From the NCBI RefSeq assembly GCF_032854445.1, contig NC_088300.1, positions 5,146,001-5,210,000 on the forward strand: a stretch of 64,000 nt of DNA, written 5' to 3'. The translations under genes were made by a program, and so were the position numbers. The notes under the pieces were generated by a model. It was not told the DNA's origin, made no database searches, and saw only the letters and a list, made by a program, of their open reading frames with translations. Every line of letters begins with the position of its first letter. Position 1 is the first letter of the stretch. This stretch comes from Liolophura sinensis. Its lineage: Eukaryota; Mollusca; Polyplacophora; Chitonida; Chitonidae. This document shows, piece after piece, positions 13,030 through 43,700 of the stretch.

Positions 13030-14560
13030 CAATGAACCACCAAAATAATAAGTCTGCAAACGGATAAAGATATAAGGTCAGATATAGACAACATGGAATG
13101 AGATTTTAACCTTGCTCGCTGAAGAGGTGAAAGCGTATGTTACAGAACAACCTAAACGTGGAGCACATGTGAAACCGAGAGGGCGAAACGGATAATCAGT
13201 AGCTGAGGTGGGTTTGAGTGTCGGGTAACACGATAACACGTCTGCACGAGTGTAGTTTGACGATGAAAGTCAACTGAACCCTTTAGGATTAAAATCGTCG
13301 TTATCCATCATCGGAGTGTAGTCCCACAACAATTCTGGTTCAGGACACACATAAAATACAGTTGTTTTAGGCTACATTTGGTACTGTCAGTGCACAAAAT
13401 CTGAAAAGCTTTACTAATGGATCTCTGAGACTGCCTTAACTTCCTAAGAATGATACAACTCACATATCAGGTTCATAAACGTATAATATATAATTTCACA
13501 ATTCCAGTGTGGAGATTCCAACAATGTGACAGTTGTCATATTACCATCGGCCCGAAAAGCGCCTTCATAATTGGCATATCACATTTACCTTTCTCTAACT
13601 GAGATTTTATCTATTTTCACGTTCCATTATATTGACAGGTCCGCCCGAGCTTGTGGTGCTGGCTACTTCCGTCATGATGTACACAGCAAAGGTAAATACC
13701 TAGCCATCCAATGTTTACACTAAAACTTTTTATATTTATGTTTGTCGATAGTTTTACTAACACGCGCTGTCTAACGGACCAATCAATTAACAAATAGCTA
13801 TAATAACATATAATCCCAGACATGATGAATAATCTCGCTAAACACAACACTAAACGATCCTATCAGGAAAATTTAGGAAAAACATATCTGTGTCATATAA
13901 AACAAGTGAAACATATTATTACAGTTTGATTACACTTTGATTCCTGTATCCCATCACGCCAAAAAAGACGAGTACAAAATGGACATTTGCACACCCAATA
14001 ATGCTAGTTGATGCATAAAATCATGTAACTGTGTAGTTTTAGATTGCACAGATATGTATGCAGCATCAGTTTGTAGCTCCAGACAGAACAAAGCTACAAC
14101 ATACAAATATAAATAAGTTGTACATACTATGTTAGAGGAAGCAAACAGAAACAAACGAACAATAGTCTGTTCTCTTGCCATAAGACAAAATGTTGTCCAA
14201 AATATCAATAACATCTTGCATAGTATTCTGTGCAAAAAGTGATCACAAATCGTTGTTTATTGAAATGCATACACATATATACCTGTAAGAAGCAATCATC
14301 ATATATATGTACCAAGTCACAAAGTGTCTCTAAAAAGTGTGTACATAGTCAGAAACAAAATGACACGAGTAACATTTTCATACAATAATATGTACATGTG
14401 AGTATCAAAATATAAAGGTTTTTCTTGAGTACATAGTACTTGAAATTTTTCAAAATTTGAAACACTGTCCTATCCCCCCTGTAAGGTAATGCCATACTTA
14501 CTGCAAACCTTATAAACAATAAAATGTTACAGAAATATGCTCTGCTGGCAGTAATCACTT

Positions 14561-14612
14561 AATTTATTTATTTCATTCTTGTTTAAAGCCATTCTCAAGA
14601 ATATCTAATAAG
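14561..14612 (-). mobile_element. short SINE tail fragment near the GAA-like 3' end
   Basis: TTTATTTATTTCATTC followed by CATTCTCAAGAATATCTAAT matches the tail of the minus-oriented SINE copies. It supplies the AATAAA considered as a poly(A) signal. Confidence 0.4.
14563..14568 (-). promoter_or_regulatory. candidate poly(A) signal for the GAA-like gene
   Basis: AATAAA on the minus strand about 700 nt after the stop codon. It lies inside an A/T-rich SINE-tail fragment, and another AATAAA at 14261-14256 is an equal candidate. Motif only. Confidence 0.25.
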
Positions 14613-14959
14613 GACCTCCAGTTTTACTGGTGGAATCTATTTTCAAATCGTTTATCACATTAAGAATTAAAACAGTGGAATGTGTTATTGTCATATAGTA
14701 AGTACTGATCACACTATTCCAATACATACGTACATTAATGTAAAAAAGACATGTTCAATTCATGTTATCAATGATTCATGAACAACTGAGAAAATAGAAC
14801 ATAAAAAGTGTATACACAAACTCTTAGGTATAACTCCTCACATGAATCTTAAATACCTCAACTAGAAGACTTAAAATGTAAGCACCAAATGAACCTCTTG
14901 ATAAATTTGACACACTCTAGTATTATCAGTGTTAACCGGTACTGGAGACACCTACTGTC

Positions 14960-15261
14960 AAGTTATCGCACACTTCTATTTCTATTAACATTAGGTTAAA
15001 CATTTTAGGTTATTAGAGATTCGTATTTTCTGGGTACTGGAGACTCTTATTCTGAAGTTTAACACTAAACTTTCTAGAGGTTATTGAATATTGCAGTTTT
15101 CAGGTAACTGGTGAAATATGTTTTCAGGTTATTAGATATTCCTATTACCAGGCAACAAGAGACTCCAATTTCCAAATTACTGGAGGCTTCTATTTTCTGG
15201 CTAAGTGAGGCTGCTATATCCAGGCTACTGGAAACTGCTATTTTCAGGTCACCAGAAAGAT

Positions 15262-15275
<14 letters not shown>
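14960..15275. repeat. degenerate ~30-bp repeat overlapping the GAA-like stop codon
   Basis: Units of the type CTATTTTCAGGTTACTGGAG recur about ten times with decay. The last unit supplies the plus-strand CTATTTCCA that is TGG AAA TAG on the coding strand. Confidence 0.65.
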
Positions 15276-34906
<19,631 letters not shown>

Positions 34907-36063
34907 GATCCAAATGTTTTAGTTTTCCTGGAAATACCAAACAAATTAATGACTGATGAACAAATCTTCATCTATCAAGTACAGATATTTCATACTCCAA
35001 GCATGACCCTTTGTGTTTGCTGGTTTATACGTATCTGCAACATGAACTTCTACTGCAAGAACTCACAATGTATCATCGTCTGAATTTAGAATTACACATT
35101 TCTTTGATACAGTGAACCAAAAAAATATAATTATAAAGGTGGTAATAAAGGGAGAGAGTGGAATAACTATATGGATTTATTTTTGTAACACATGAATCAC
35201 TTTGCCATTGGAGACAATGATGCATTCAGCATCAGTGAGCAAGTAACATCAACATCTCTAATTAGCTATCTCACACTGACAAACCTTACACCTACACTGA
35301 ACTTGAAGAAACACACATGTATGCCTTTGCTATGCTACATGGCTAGTAATAACCTAATATACATGTAGGCCTACCTGTTTATATATGTCTGCATAGAAAA
35401 GCCACTTGATGTTTTTGATACATGTACGTCATGAAACATGCACAGAAAGAGAATTGTGCATGTTCAAGAGAATAATCCACAGTAACTATGTTAGCATCGC
35501 ACAGTTCGATCAGCCGATGAGCTATGACTAATGAATTAGCTCTGGTATCTCTTGTTCCTTTCCTTGTATCACTCGGAATATAACATATAGTCAGATTTAC
35601 ACAGCAAAATAAAAGAGCATGAACTTTTTACAGTGTCTTCTTTTTTTATCTTTTACTCATAACAAAAGTAGGGGTTGATCAGCAATGATTATGGCGCAAC
35701 CAGATATGTCTGAAGCTAGCAGTCAGCGTACTACGAAGTTTGGGCTCACTGTAATGTCCCACATAGCAACAGTTGTCGGCTGCTTGGAATGGATGATGAA
35801 TGTTGAAATAAGTACGTACATCTTTACTTTAGATGCGTCACATGGTGGCAATATACGGTACATCAGATATGAACAGATCAAATTACTCTCCATGAAGTCA
35901 AATTAAAAACATAACTTTACCCAGTACATGTACTTGTTCAGACCTCCGCAGCCGCTAGGCCTCCCACATGGGTTATCTCCGGGAGATTTACGGAAACAGC
36001 CGAAGTTAAGTACCGGTCCAGTTGGGTCACGTTGACCCTGTGTAGGTATATATATATATATAT

Positions 36064-36240
36064 ATGTATGCTTAGGGTTTTACGTCGTACTTAACAATTT
36101 TGGAGTCATATGAGGACGAGGAGTCATTAGTATGTATACTGTGTCTTGTATTGTGACAGGGCGAGTCCATGCCGTCAAAGTGTTGCCTCCACTAAAGTGT
36201 CATGCCGAAGACACCAGACATGACGCTGACACACGGCCAA
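36064..36240. mobile_element. second dispersed repeat family, copy
   Basis: GGGTTTTACGTCGTACTTAA, then GAGGAGTCATTAGTATG and GAAGACACCAGACATGACGC repeat the block order of 55333-55510. Confidence 0.6.
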
Positions 36241-36439
36241 CCAACCTCATTTACTTGCTACAACCTCTCAGTGGTTGACACCAAGCAAATCAGCAACAAG
36301 TACAATTTTAAAACTGTGGCTTGACCCATCACGGGTTTGATCGCGGTTTGAGGCTTAGGGCTACCTATATGTGTACACAGGCAGGCCCCTATATAGGCCT
36401 ATACACCCATTTGCAGAGTAGGGAAAGTCAGCCTATCTA

Positions 36440-36580
36440 CCCCGTGACCGATTCGTTGGCCTAATTTTAATTGCGCGTTCGCCCCAATGTCGGGAGACCC
36501 AGGATCAAATCCGGGTTGGCCAGTCATACCAAAGACTTTAAACATGGCACTTGTTGCTGTCTCGTTTATTGTTTAACCCC
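36440..36580 (+). mobile_element. tRNA-like SINE remnant
   Basis: TCGGGAGACCCAGGATCAAA then TCCGGGTT contains a near-canonical pol III B box (GGATCAAATCC). A degraded A-box-like TTGGCCTAATTTT lies about 45 nt upstream. Consistent with a different tRNA-derived SINE family. Confidence 0.4.
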
Positions 36581-36895
36581 ATATATATAGGCCCTACTAT
36601 ATATCTTTTTTTTTGAACGTATGTACAGGCCCATGTACCATGGCTGTCAATTATATAGGCGGATCGAGCCAACTAAAGGCCGAGTGCCCGGAATATCTCA
36701 AACCACCACCCTTAACGAACATGTCATTGACATAGATATACACACCATATATTAAACCGCACAAACGTTGACCAAAAGTTTAATTATTGTATATCACAGA
36801 CTGAACCTATGTAGACAATACAGAGCGTTGGGCTATATATCCTACAGAGAGAGAGATCATAAAGGATAATAGGCTACTATTAATCTTTATAAATT

Positions 36896-37038
36896 AGTTT
36901 ATTTATTTGAGTGGTGTTTTACGCCATACTCAAGAATATTTCACTTATACGACGGCGGCCAGCATTATGGTGGGAGGAAACCGGGCAGAGCCCGTGGGAA
37001 ACCCACCACCATCCGCAGGTTGCAGGCAGACCTTTCCA
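36896..37038 (-). mobile_element. SINE fragment lacking the tRNA head
   Basis: Body and tail of the same SINE family (GTTTTACGCCATACTCAAGA, then CGACGGCGGCCAGC) stop at CAGACCTTTCCA, before the tRNA-derived part. Confidence 0.8.
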
Positions 37039-37186
37039 TGCTATGTACATTAAACATAGCATTCTTGAATAATGTATAACAATGCGTGTCAGGTCAAAAT
37101 GGTCGAGACCTATGACCGATGACTTCAGACCGGAAATAACCCCTTGTTTATCAATAATAATAATAATAATAAAGCTTCTTTAACAT

Positions 37187-37400
37187 CTAGCAAAGCCTGG
37201 TTTCCATCCTGAACGTTGCAAAATAAAATAAAAAATTGGAAATCCCTGTTAAAAAGAGAAAATTGTCTAATATGTCGACCAACAGGAAAAACACAACGGG
37301 ATCTGTTGTCTGGCCAATGCATTGTTTGCCACACCTCTGACATACAAGTGCGTTTACAGCATATTTAGATTCACAGGACATGTTCATTTTAACAGTGAAT
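37187..37400 (-). pseudogene. Penelope-like GIY-YIG-type endonuclease fragment
   Basis: The minus frame reads MSCESKYAVNALVCQRCGKQ then CIGQTTDP. This resembles the C-S-x-IY-x-C-x-C-KQYVGQT motif of GIY-YIG domains in Penelope-like retroelements. Downstream similarity fades. It is opposed to the reverse-transcriptase-like piece beginning about 37430. Short and diverged, so tentative. Confidence 0.4.
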
Positions 37401-37429
37401 ATGGAGAGAGTTGTAATAAATTTAACACT

Positions 37430-37905
37430 CGAGCCTTCCAAAATAGGGATGCAGACCCCATATTTAGGTTTGTTACATTTATGCTTACGCGTGCATTACA
37501 TGAAATAGTTTCTGAAAAACGGGCCCTCGTTAACATTTTTTCAGTTTATAGCAGCCCAGATATCATCATCAAAGAGTCAGACAAGGGTAAAGCTGTAGTT
37601 GTTATGGACAAGAGTTACTATAATGATAAAATTCTAGAAATGCTCATCGATAAGGAGATCTACACACAAAATTCAAGTAATCCTGATAATCGTATTTTAA
37701 TGGACCTTCGTAACTTAGTTAGATCATAAATATGAACACCTCTTCACGAAAAAAGAACGGGATTATTTCACCAATGCGAAACCAGCCATTTTTATAGCCT
37801 GCCAAAAATTCACAAATCAGAGATCCTACTGAAAGTCAATAATAGGAATGCATTACTCTACCCCATCCCAGTGATCTAAAATTCAGGCCAATCATTATAT
37901 ATACA
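37430..37905 (+). pseudogene. Penelope-like reverse transcriptase fragment, degenerate
   Basis: Plus-strand reading gives DIIIKESDKGKAVVVMDKSY, then YEHLFTKKERDYF, then after frameshifts FYSLPKIHKSE and PSDLKFRPII. IK-DKG-AVVV-D, FY-LPKIHK and RPI are N-terminal reverse-transcriptase landmarks of Penelope-like elements. Stops and at least two frame changes show it is dead. Confidence 0.6.
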
Positions 37906-37918
37906 CTCTCAAAAAAAT

Positions 37919-38112
37919 ATTCCGTTAATCCCTTCCCTGACTGATGAGGGACTTTGCATTTTCGCCGATCTGACGGATTAAATGGATCATTTCTAATTAC
38001 GGATTAACTCGGTAGTTGGAACAGATTATAATTCGTTTTCAAGAAGAATTTATGCATTAGATCGACGAAAATGCAATCCGTCATCACCGAATGAAGGGAT
38101 TTAACGGAAGAT
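37919..38112. mobile_element. ~190-bp fold-back (MITE-like) element
   Basis: The left side reads TTCCGTTAATCCCTTC then TTTGCATTTTCGCCGATC. The right side reverse-complements to TTCCGTTAAATCCCTTC then TTGCATTTTCGTCGATC. The ~45-bp imperfect inverted repeats surround a short centre. No clear target-site duplication. Confidence 0.55.
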
Positions 38113-38464
38113 ATGCGTGCATTCGCCGTCGACTGTTTATTGTAAACCATGCATTTAGGTCCAGATAACAGTCGAAGCAGGAGATTCTTGCCGTTGAGGC
38201 AAGATCCCCATCAGAGGCTCAGATTGAACCAATAGCGGTAGTCTAGCTCTGTGTCCCATAAGAATTACAGTTTTAATTTTCTTTATCGAGTTCAAGGCGT
38301 CTTAAAATTCAGTGACATATAAAGGTTTGCTAACGGAATTTACACCCGTGTTGCCTCTTGACGGTATTTGTAGATTCGTTGCTGTGATAGGCCTAATATA
38401 TGTACAGATGAACGTACCATCTGGGACTTATGATTGACATATAAGTCCCACGTACCATATATAT

Positions 38465-38850
38465 ATATATTCCCGGTTCCGACAGAGCGGGCACCTGTCT
38501 GATTTGTAAGGCCTGGCTCTCATGTACACCGGCGGATGATCGCCGGTAGCCTGCAGAATACATAGGAATCTGTCGTGACCGGCTGTTCAAGCGTTTTCAA
38601 GCACACTGACGGTGAATCGGGAAAGTTGAATATGTTTCAACTTCATCGGGCCGACCGCCGGTGGCCACGTTCTCATGAGAGACCGCCGGTTCTATGAGAA
38701 TCATTAAGCCTGGTTCCCATACACCCAGGACCGGCGACTCGAGTATTCCATCACGCCAGCTGCACGAGAACACATAGCCTCTGGTGATAAGGCCTTTACT
38801 AGAGGCGGTTTCACACATATGCCAGTGGCAAAACCTATAAAGTATGGAAG
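38465..38850. other. GC-richer block with internal CCGGCG repeats
   Basis: Contains CCGGCGGATGATCGCCGG (a short palindrome) and two similar stretches, CCTGGCTCTCATGTACACCG and CCTGGTTCCCATACACCCAG, in an otherwise AT-rich spacer. It looks like mobile-element debris, but I recognise no family. Confidence 0.3.
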
Positions 38851-39045
38851 AAACAGGACAGAGAATGAGGGGAGCCACCGCACCCAAAGGTACCCGACGA
38901 ACCTCCTCCTCTTACATCTAAATAACTTCAAATTTTTATGCAATTTAACAAACAATAAAAGCATGGGATGTCGTTTTAGTCTCTTTATTTTTAGCATTGC
39001 TGAAGATAACTGCTTACACCACGTAAGCCCAAATAAAGTTAAAGA

Positions 39046-39049
<4 letters not shown>

Positions 39050-39112
<63 letters not shown>
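39050..39112. repeat. (TA)n microsatellite
   Basis: About 31 uninterrupted TA dinucleotides. ORFs reading YIYIYI across it are artefacts. Confidence 0.95.
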
Positions 39113-39115
<3 letters not shown>

Positions 39116-40432
39116 AAGAATAAAGAATGCTAAGGTGTAGCATAAAAGGGTTCTAGAACATAAAATCCAATTTTCACGAAACCAGGCACTTGATTTTATA
39201 CAGACTGAAAGGTTTACAAATTACAGGTTACATTATTTGATATTTTTTGAAAGAAAAATACCCCCTGAAATTTCTCATTTTTAGGAATTTTGATATTGAT
39301 GCAAACTGTTAAATAAATAGGATTCTAAATTTAAAACATCCAACGGTTATTGAGTCCAAATATATGGTCCACAATGCCACTGTGAAAACAAGGTAACATA
39401 GTAGTTGTAAATGTGTAGGTCATGGGGTCAGTCATGAAGCATACTTACAATGTAAGGGCTAAGCAGCTCTTAGCTAACTGCAATTCATATCTCTATGGCA
39501 GACTTTGTCACAGTGGTTAAAAGCTTATCTAAGTACCGGTATGTTTCATGGAACTTGCCCCTGGGCCCAGGGAGGCGGGATGAACAGGGGAGGTTGGGTA
39601 TGGAACAAACAAATTCACCCAGAAGTCTGGAGGATAATTTGATAGAATATCATGTCACGCTGTTAAAGCTGGCCTGAAATCAGGCATGACCACAAATTAC
39701 TGGGGCAATTCATAACCCCACAAGCTGGTCCCCTCCCATCACAGATATAGGGATATCACATTAATCACAATGTTTTTCCCATTTATCATAACAAGTACAT
39801 GTACTTATACCATAAGGTTTCTGAAATTAGCATAACAGTATGACAGAAAAGTTCTAGTAGTGATACACTGAGGCATGAAACAGAACAATATGACAACATA
39901 ACAAAGAACATTCATAGAAGAATAAATTAAGGTGAGCTTAATATTTTAAGTTAAATTCACTAAAACACTACAATTAATTTGTTTTACAAACTAGAAAAGG
40001 CACTTTGCACAAAGCTGATATATTAGATTTGAACCATACAAGGTGCATAAAAATGTACAAAGAACACTTTGTTTTTGATCCCCAAATAGCTTAAACACCA
40101 CAGCACAAACACACTAACACTGGACAAATAAAACTTATAAGCAACAAAACGTAAAAACAGTGTTTCCATCACAGAATTATGTGGAAATTTTAAAATTTGT
40201 TTAGAACACTAATTAACTTTTTGATGCACAGTATCAAACTATATCTACTAGTTATAGCTCATATTTTAGCTTAACATAACAAAAACTTTGGTCAACACAA
40301 GACATGCTTAGCAAGAATTCCGCAAACAGCCAGACGTGAAACACAATCTTACTTCTGCAAAGTACACTGCATGATCTCATTTACACTTAGCACATTCACT
40401 GTAAGCCTAATGAGAAATTTCACACAGAAAGT

Positions 40433-40438
40433 TTTAAT
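40433..40438 (-). promoter_or_regulatory. candidate poly(A) signal (ATTAAA) for SCCPDH-1
   Basis: ATTAAA variant on the minus strand about 210 nt past the stop codon. The next canonical AATAAA is roughly 1.65 kb downstream near 38982. Motif only. Confidence 0.2.
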
Positions 40439-40645
40439 ATCCAGCTCAAACTTTTGGAAAGCATAAAGCAGCTCAAGAATAGTTGTAACATCTCCAGTGC
40501 TTGTTACCTGTGTCTATATATAAGTGTGCTGAATAGAAGGTGCAATCATATTAAACTACCTAGGATACAAAGATGAATTAACAACTTTGTCAGTACGAGA
40601 TATATAATGCTAAAACAAGACTCTCGTGACCCGCGGTCAACACAA

Positions 40646-40739
40646 TCATTCCACAGTTTGGAATTTCACATTGTGTTTGTCAAGTCGCTCAATCAAAGTC
40701 GTCTCAGCAAAGGCAGCACCTGGGCTGAAGACTCCACCA
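40646..40739 (-). CDS. SCCPDH: SCCPDH-1 terminal exon
   Basis: Residues 400-430: GGVFSPGAAFAETTLIERLD, then KHNVKFQTVE and stop TGA at 40648-40646. Same architecture as the human C-terminus (GGVFTPGAAF, then LIDRLNKHGIEF). Confidence 0.94.
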
Positions 40740-43700
40740 CTGAGAAGTAGAAAAATAAAACATTATTCATTCATGTATATCATAAACAAATTAAACTATA
40801 AAAAAACCAGACATATCCATTGTTACAGCATGAGATATCTAAGGTATTACAAATTCCTACAAAAGCTTGAAACAAATGTTTAAACAAACACATCATTGTC
40901 ATCCGTAATTCTTCTCTCACATGTCAACACCACACAATTAACTACAACTCATGGTACATTCACAACCAAGGCTATGCTAACACTAGTTCCATCTCCATCT
41001 CCACCTCCACCTCCAAAGTATAGCAGAGCTGTAGAGGGTTCACATAAGAAAGCTTATAAAAAACACAAATGTTACAGCCATTGCATATATCTCATCTTGC
41101 CCTACGGGTATTTAAAAAATGCATCAACAACAAGACATACCTCACCCAAACTTCATCAATGTACATATAGTATGTGTATACATAAATAAATATGTATGAA
41201 TGCTTGAGGTTTAACGTTGTGTTTAACATGTACCCGTAGTTAATTTAAAGGATGCTTTGATATAAATATAAAATGAAACAAACTGAAGTATATTGCTAGA
41301 GAAAGACAGATGTAAATGCTGCATACTAACCCAGATGGTAGTTTATTCTTCTCCTTCAGAAGAACCAGGCCAGCCTGTACCATACAAATTGGAGTGGTGA
41401 CATATCCTGGCTCTGTTCAAACAGATAACACTCATCATGTGTCATACACTCACTGGGAGTCAGTGTTATACATTTAGATAATGCACTAATTGTGGTGTGT
41501 TATACATTTAGTTATAAACTTACTGAGAGTCAGCGTTGCACATTTAGTTATACACTAATTGCTTATCAGTGTTATACATTTAGTTATAAACTTACTGAGA
41601 GTCAGCGTTGCACATTTAGTTATACACTAATTGCTTATCAGTGTTATACATTTAGTTATACACTTACTGAGAGTCAGCGTTGCACATTTAGTTATACACT
41701 AATTGCTTATCAGTGTTATACATTTAATTATACACTTACTGAGAGTCAATGTTGCACATTTAGTTATACACTAATTGCTTATCAGTGTTATACATTTAGT
41801 TATACACTTACTGAGAGTCAGTGTTGCACGTTTAGCTATACACTAATTGATTTTGAAATTGTTTCCTGTCTTAACCCTGATTGTTACTGCCCACAGGTGA
41901 ATAATGTAAGCTGAAACTGTAATCAAAGCATGTAGACTTCTTACTGTTCTCAGAAACAAAGTACATAAATAATGCAAGATTTAGAATTTCTCTGTTGTCA
42001 AATATGTCCTCTGCCCATGTGACGATGAGAGATGACTTGAGCTGTGAGACATGAAAACAACAGCTAGGCATCAGAAGAGTCAGGATCTAGGTTGTGACTA
42101 TCTTACCTGGGCCCACCACCTTAGTGACTATCCTCTTGTCTGGGGCTTCCTCATGCTGAACATCGGGGTCAGAGATCTCCTTACTGAACCCCTCCCCCAC
42201 AAATGTCATGGAGAATGTTGTTCCATCAATCTGTCAATCATAATCATTCAGGATATGAGGTTAACAGGCATAGGGAAATTAGATACCAGAGTGCTTGTTG
42301 ATATCTGTGCCATGAGACAATGTCATCAGATCTGAAGACTTGTTATCCAGCAATAAGTCCCAAGATCTACCAGTTGATTCAAACTTTATTCAGTCCAGAT
42401 TCTGTTAAGAAATTAACACGTGATAAAATTGTGATTGCAATATGATAAATGTAACATTATTTGTTCTGATCTACCTGAAACACATAGTTTTGCCCGACAC
42501 CACCATGATCTTTTGAAAAGGGGGCCATGGTTGGTAAGTCATGATTCTACTGATGACCAGTTCCAATTTAGGAAAATCTTTCAGTTCGGGGAAAAAAAGT
42601 TATGCATGATCAATACATTACCTGAATATAAACATATTCTTCGGACAGGTATTCGATAATGTTTTCTTTAACACTATAATTTGTAAATCAGAACCTTCAT
42701 TCTATCATGTTCAAACAGTGTATGTTTGTTTGAGACAAAGTAGAATATTGTGGTAACTCCAACAAAAGAAATAAGGCATGATTCAACACTTCATTCTTGA
42801 AAAGGTTTAAATAAAACCGAAATATTGAATCATGCATCTCCTTGTATCTTTTGTTGCAGTTACCACAATACTCTACTTTGTGAAGCTTGTCAGTGGAAAT
42901 GAAAATGTTTGAGATGAAATTACCTGCTTTTTTGTTGGCCCTTGATGACTGAAAATCCCAAAAGAGAACAAACTTGGAAACTGCAAGACAAAAGAAAACA
43001 AAATCCATAAGAATCTATTCAGAAGTGAGTGACACACCCACACAATCCCCTTGGCAGTTGAAACAGTTTATTATGTGGAAAATTCAGGTAACTCGTCATC
43101 AGTTTTCAGTGGGCTGTTATAGAAACCAAAAATGTGACTCAGTTGAAAATGAAAGTGCTTTATCCCCACTAGTTTTAAATTTAAATCCCAGTGTAAAACC
43201 GTATGAATTTTATTGTATTCGCATTGCTCAAACTGGATTTTTTTTCAGTCCATTGCTATTAAAACCAGAAATTTGATCAAAAGTTTTAATTCAAAGTGGA
43301 ACCTAGTTCACCTCAACATGAAACCACATACCAAATTTGAAATAGCTTCTTGAAGAAGTTTGATTGCACTGCAATCACTTCATTGAAACCCTTTATTTCC
43401 AGTGAGCAGCCATGGAAAGTTGGAATTTGATTGAAACAGCCCCAGGTTATATAGGACCCCACTTCACTTCACTATGAACCTAGATGCCAATCATGAAATC
43501 AATCTCTGAAGCATTTTCAGTTATATTTGAGAGCAGGCCAATATGAGCCTGCACACCAGATATGAAATATTTCCCTAAAGCGGTTTCACTTATATTGCAA
43601 TCACTTCATTCAGAGAGGCCAAGGGCGGAGACATCATGATCACATACACTAATCCCTTTGGTAAAATAAAGAATTTATCACACTGCATGGTTACTTTTCT

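Larger units (their letters stand above)
9061..14900. other. intergenic, SINE tails and AT-rich spacer
   Basis: Beyond the SINE pieces at 11579-11719, 12895-13029 and 14561-14612 I see no gene. An ORF at 10195-10377 starts with a hydrophobic stretch resembling a signal peptide but has no other support. The last ~700 bp may be GAA-like 3' UTR. Confidence 0.45.
34928..40432. other. intergenic spacer dominated by mobile-element debris
   Basis: Between the GAA-like 5' end and the SCCPDH-1 3' end. Contains SINE and dispersed-repeat copies (36064-37038), Penelope-like pieces (37187-37905), a fold-back element (37919-38112), a GC-richer block and (TA)n. The stretch 35100-35930 and 39120-40430 show nothing I recognise. 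The GAA-like promoter should lie near 34930-35700, but no TATA box stands out. Confidence 0.5.

Noticed and set aside
35940-36045. 5S rRNA-like segment (GCCGAAGTTAAG, ACCGGT)
   Set aside because: Short resemblance to 5S internal promoter text only; the surrounding bases do not follow the 5S sequence or fold.
38704-39133. ORFs containing YIYIYIYI
   Set aside because: Frames through the (TA)n microsatellite; the same applies to 3061-3345.
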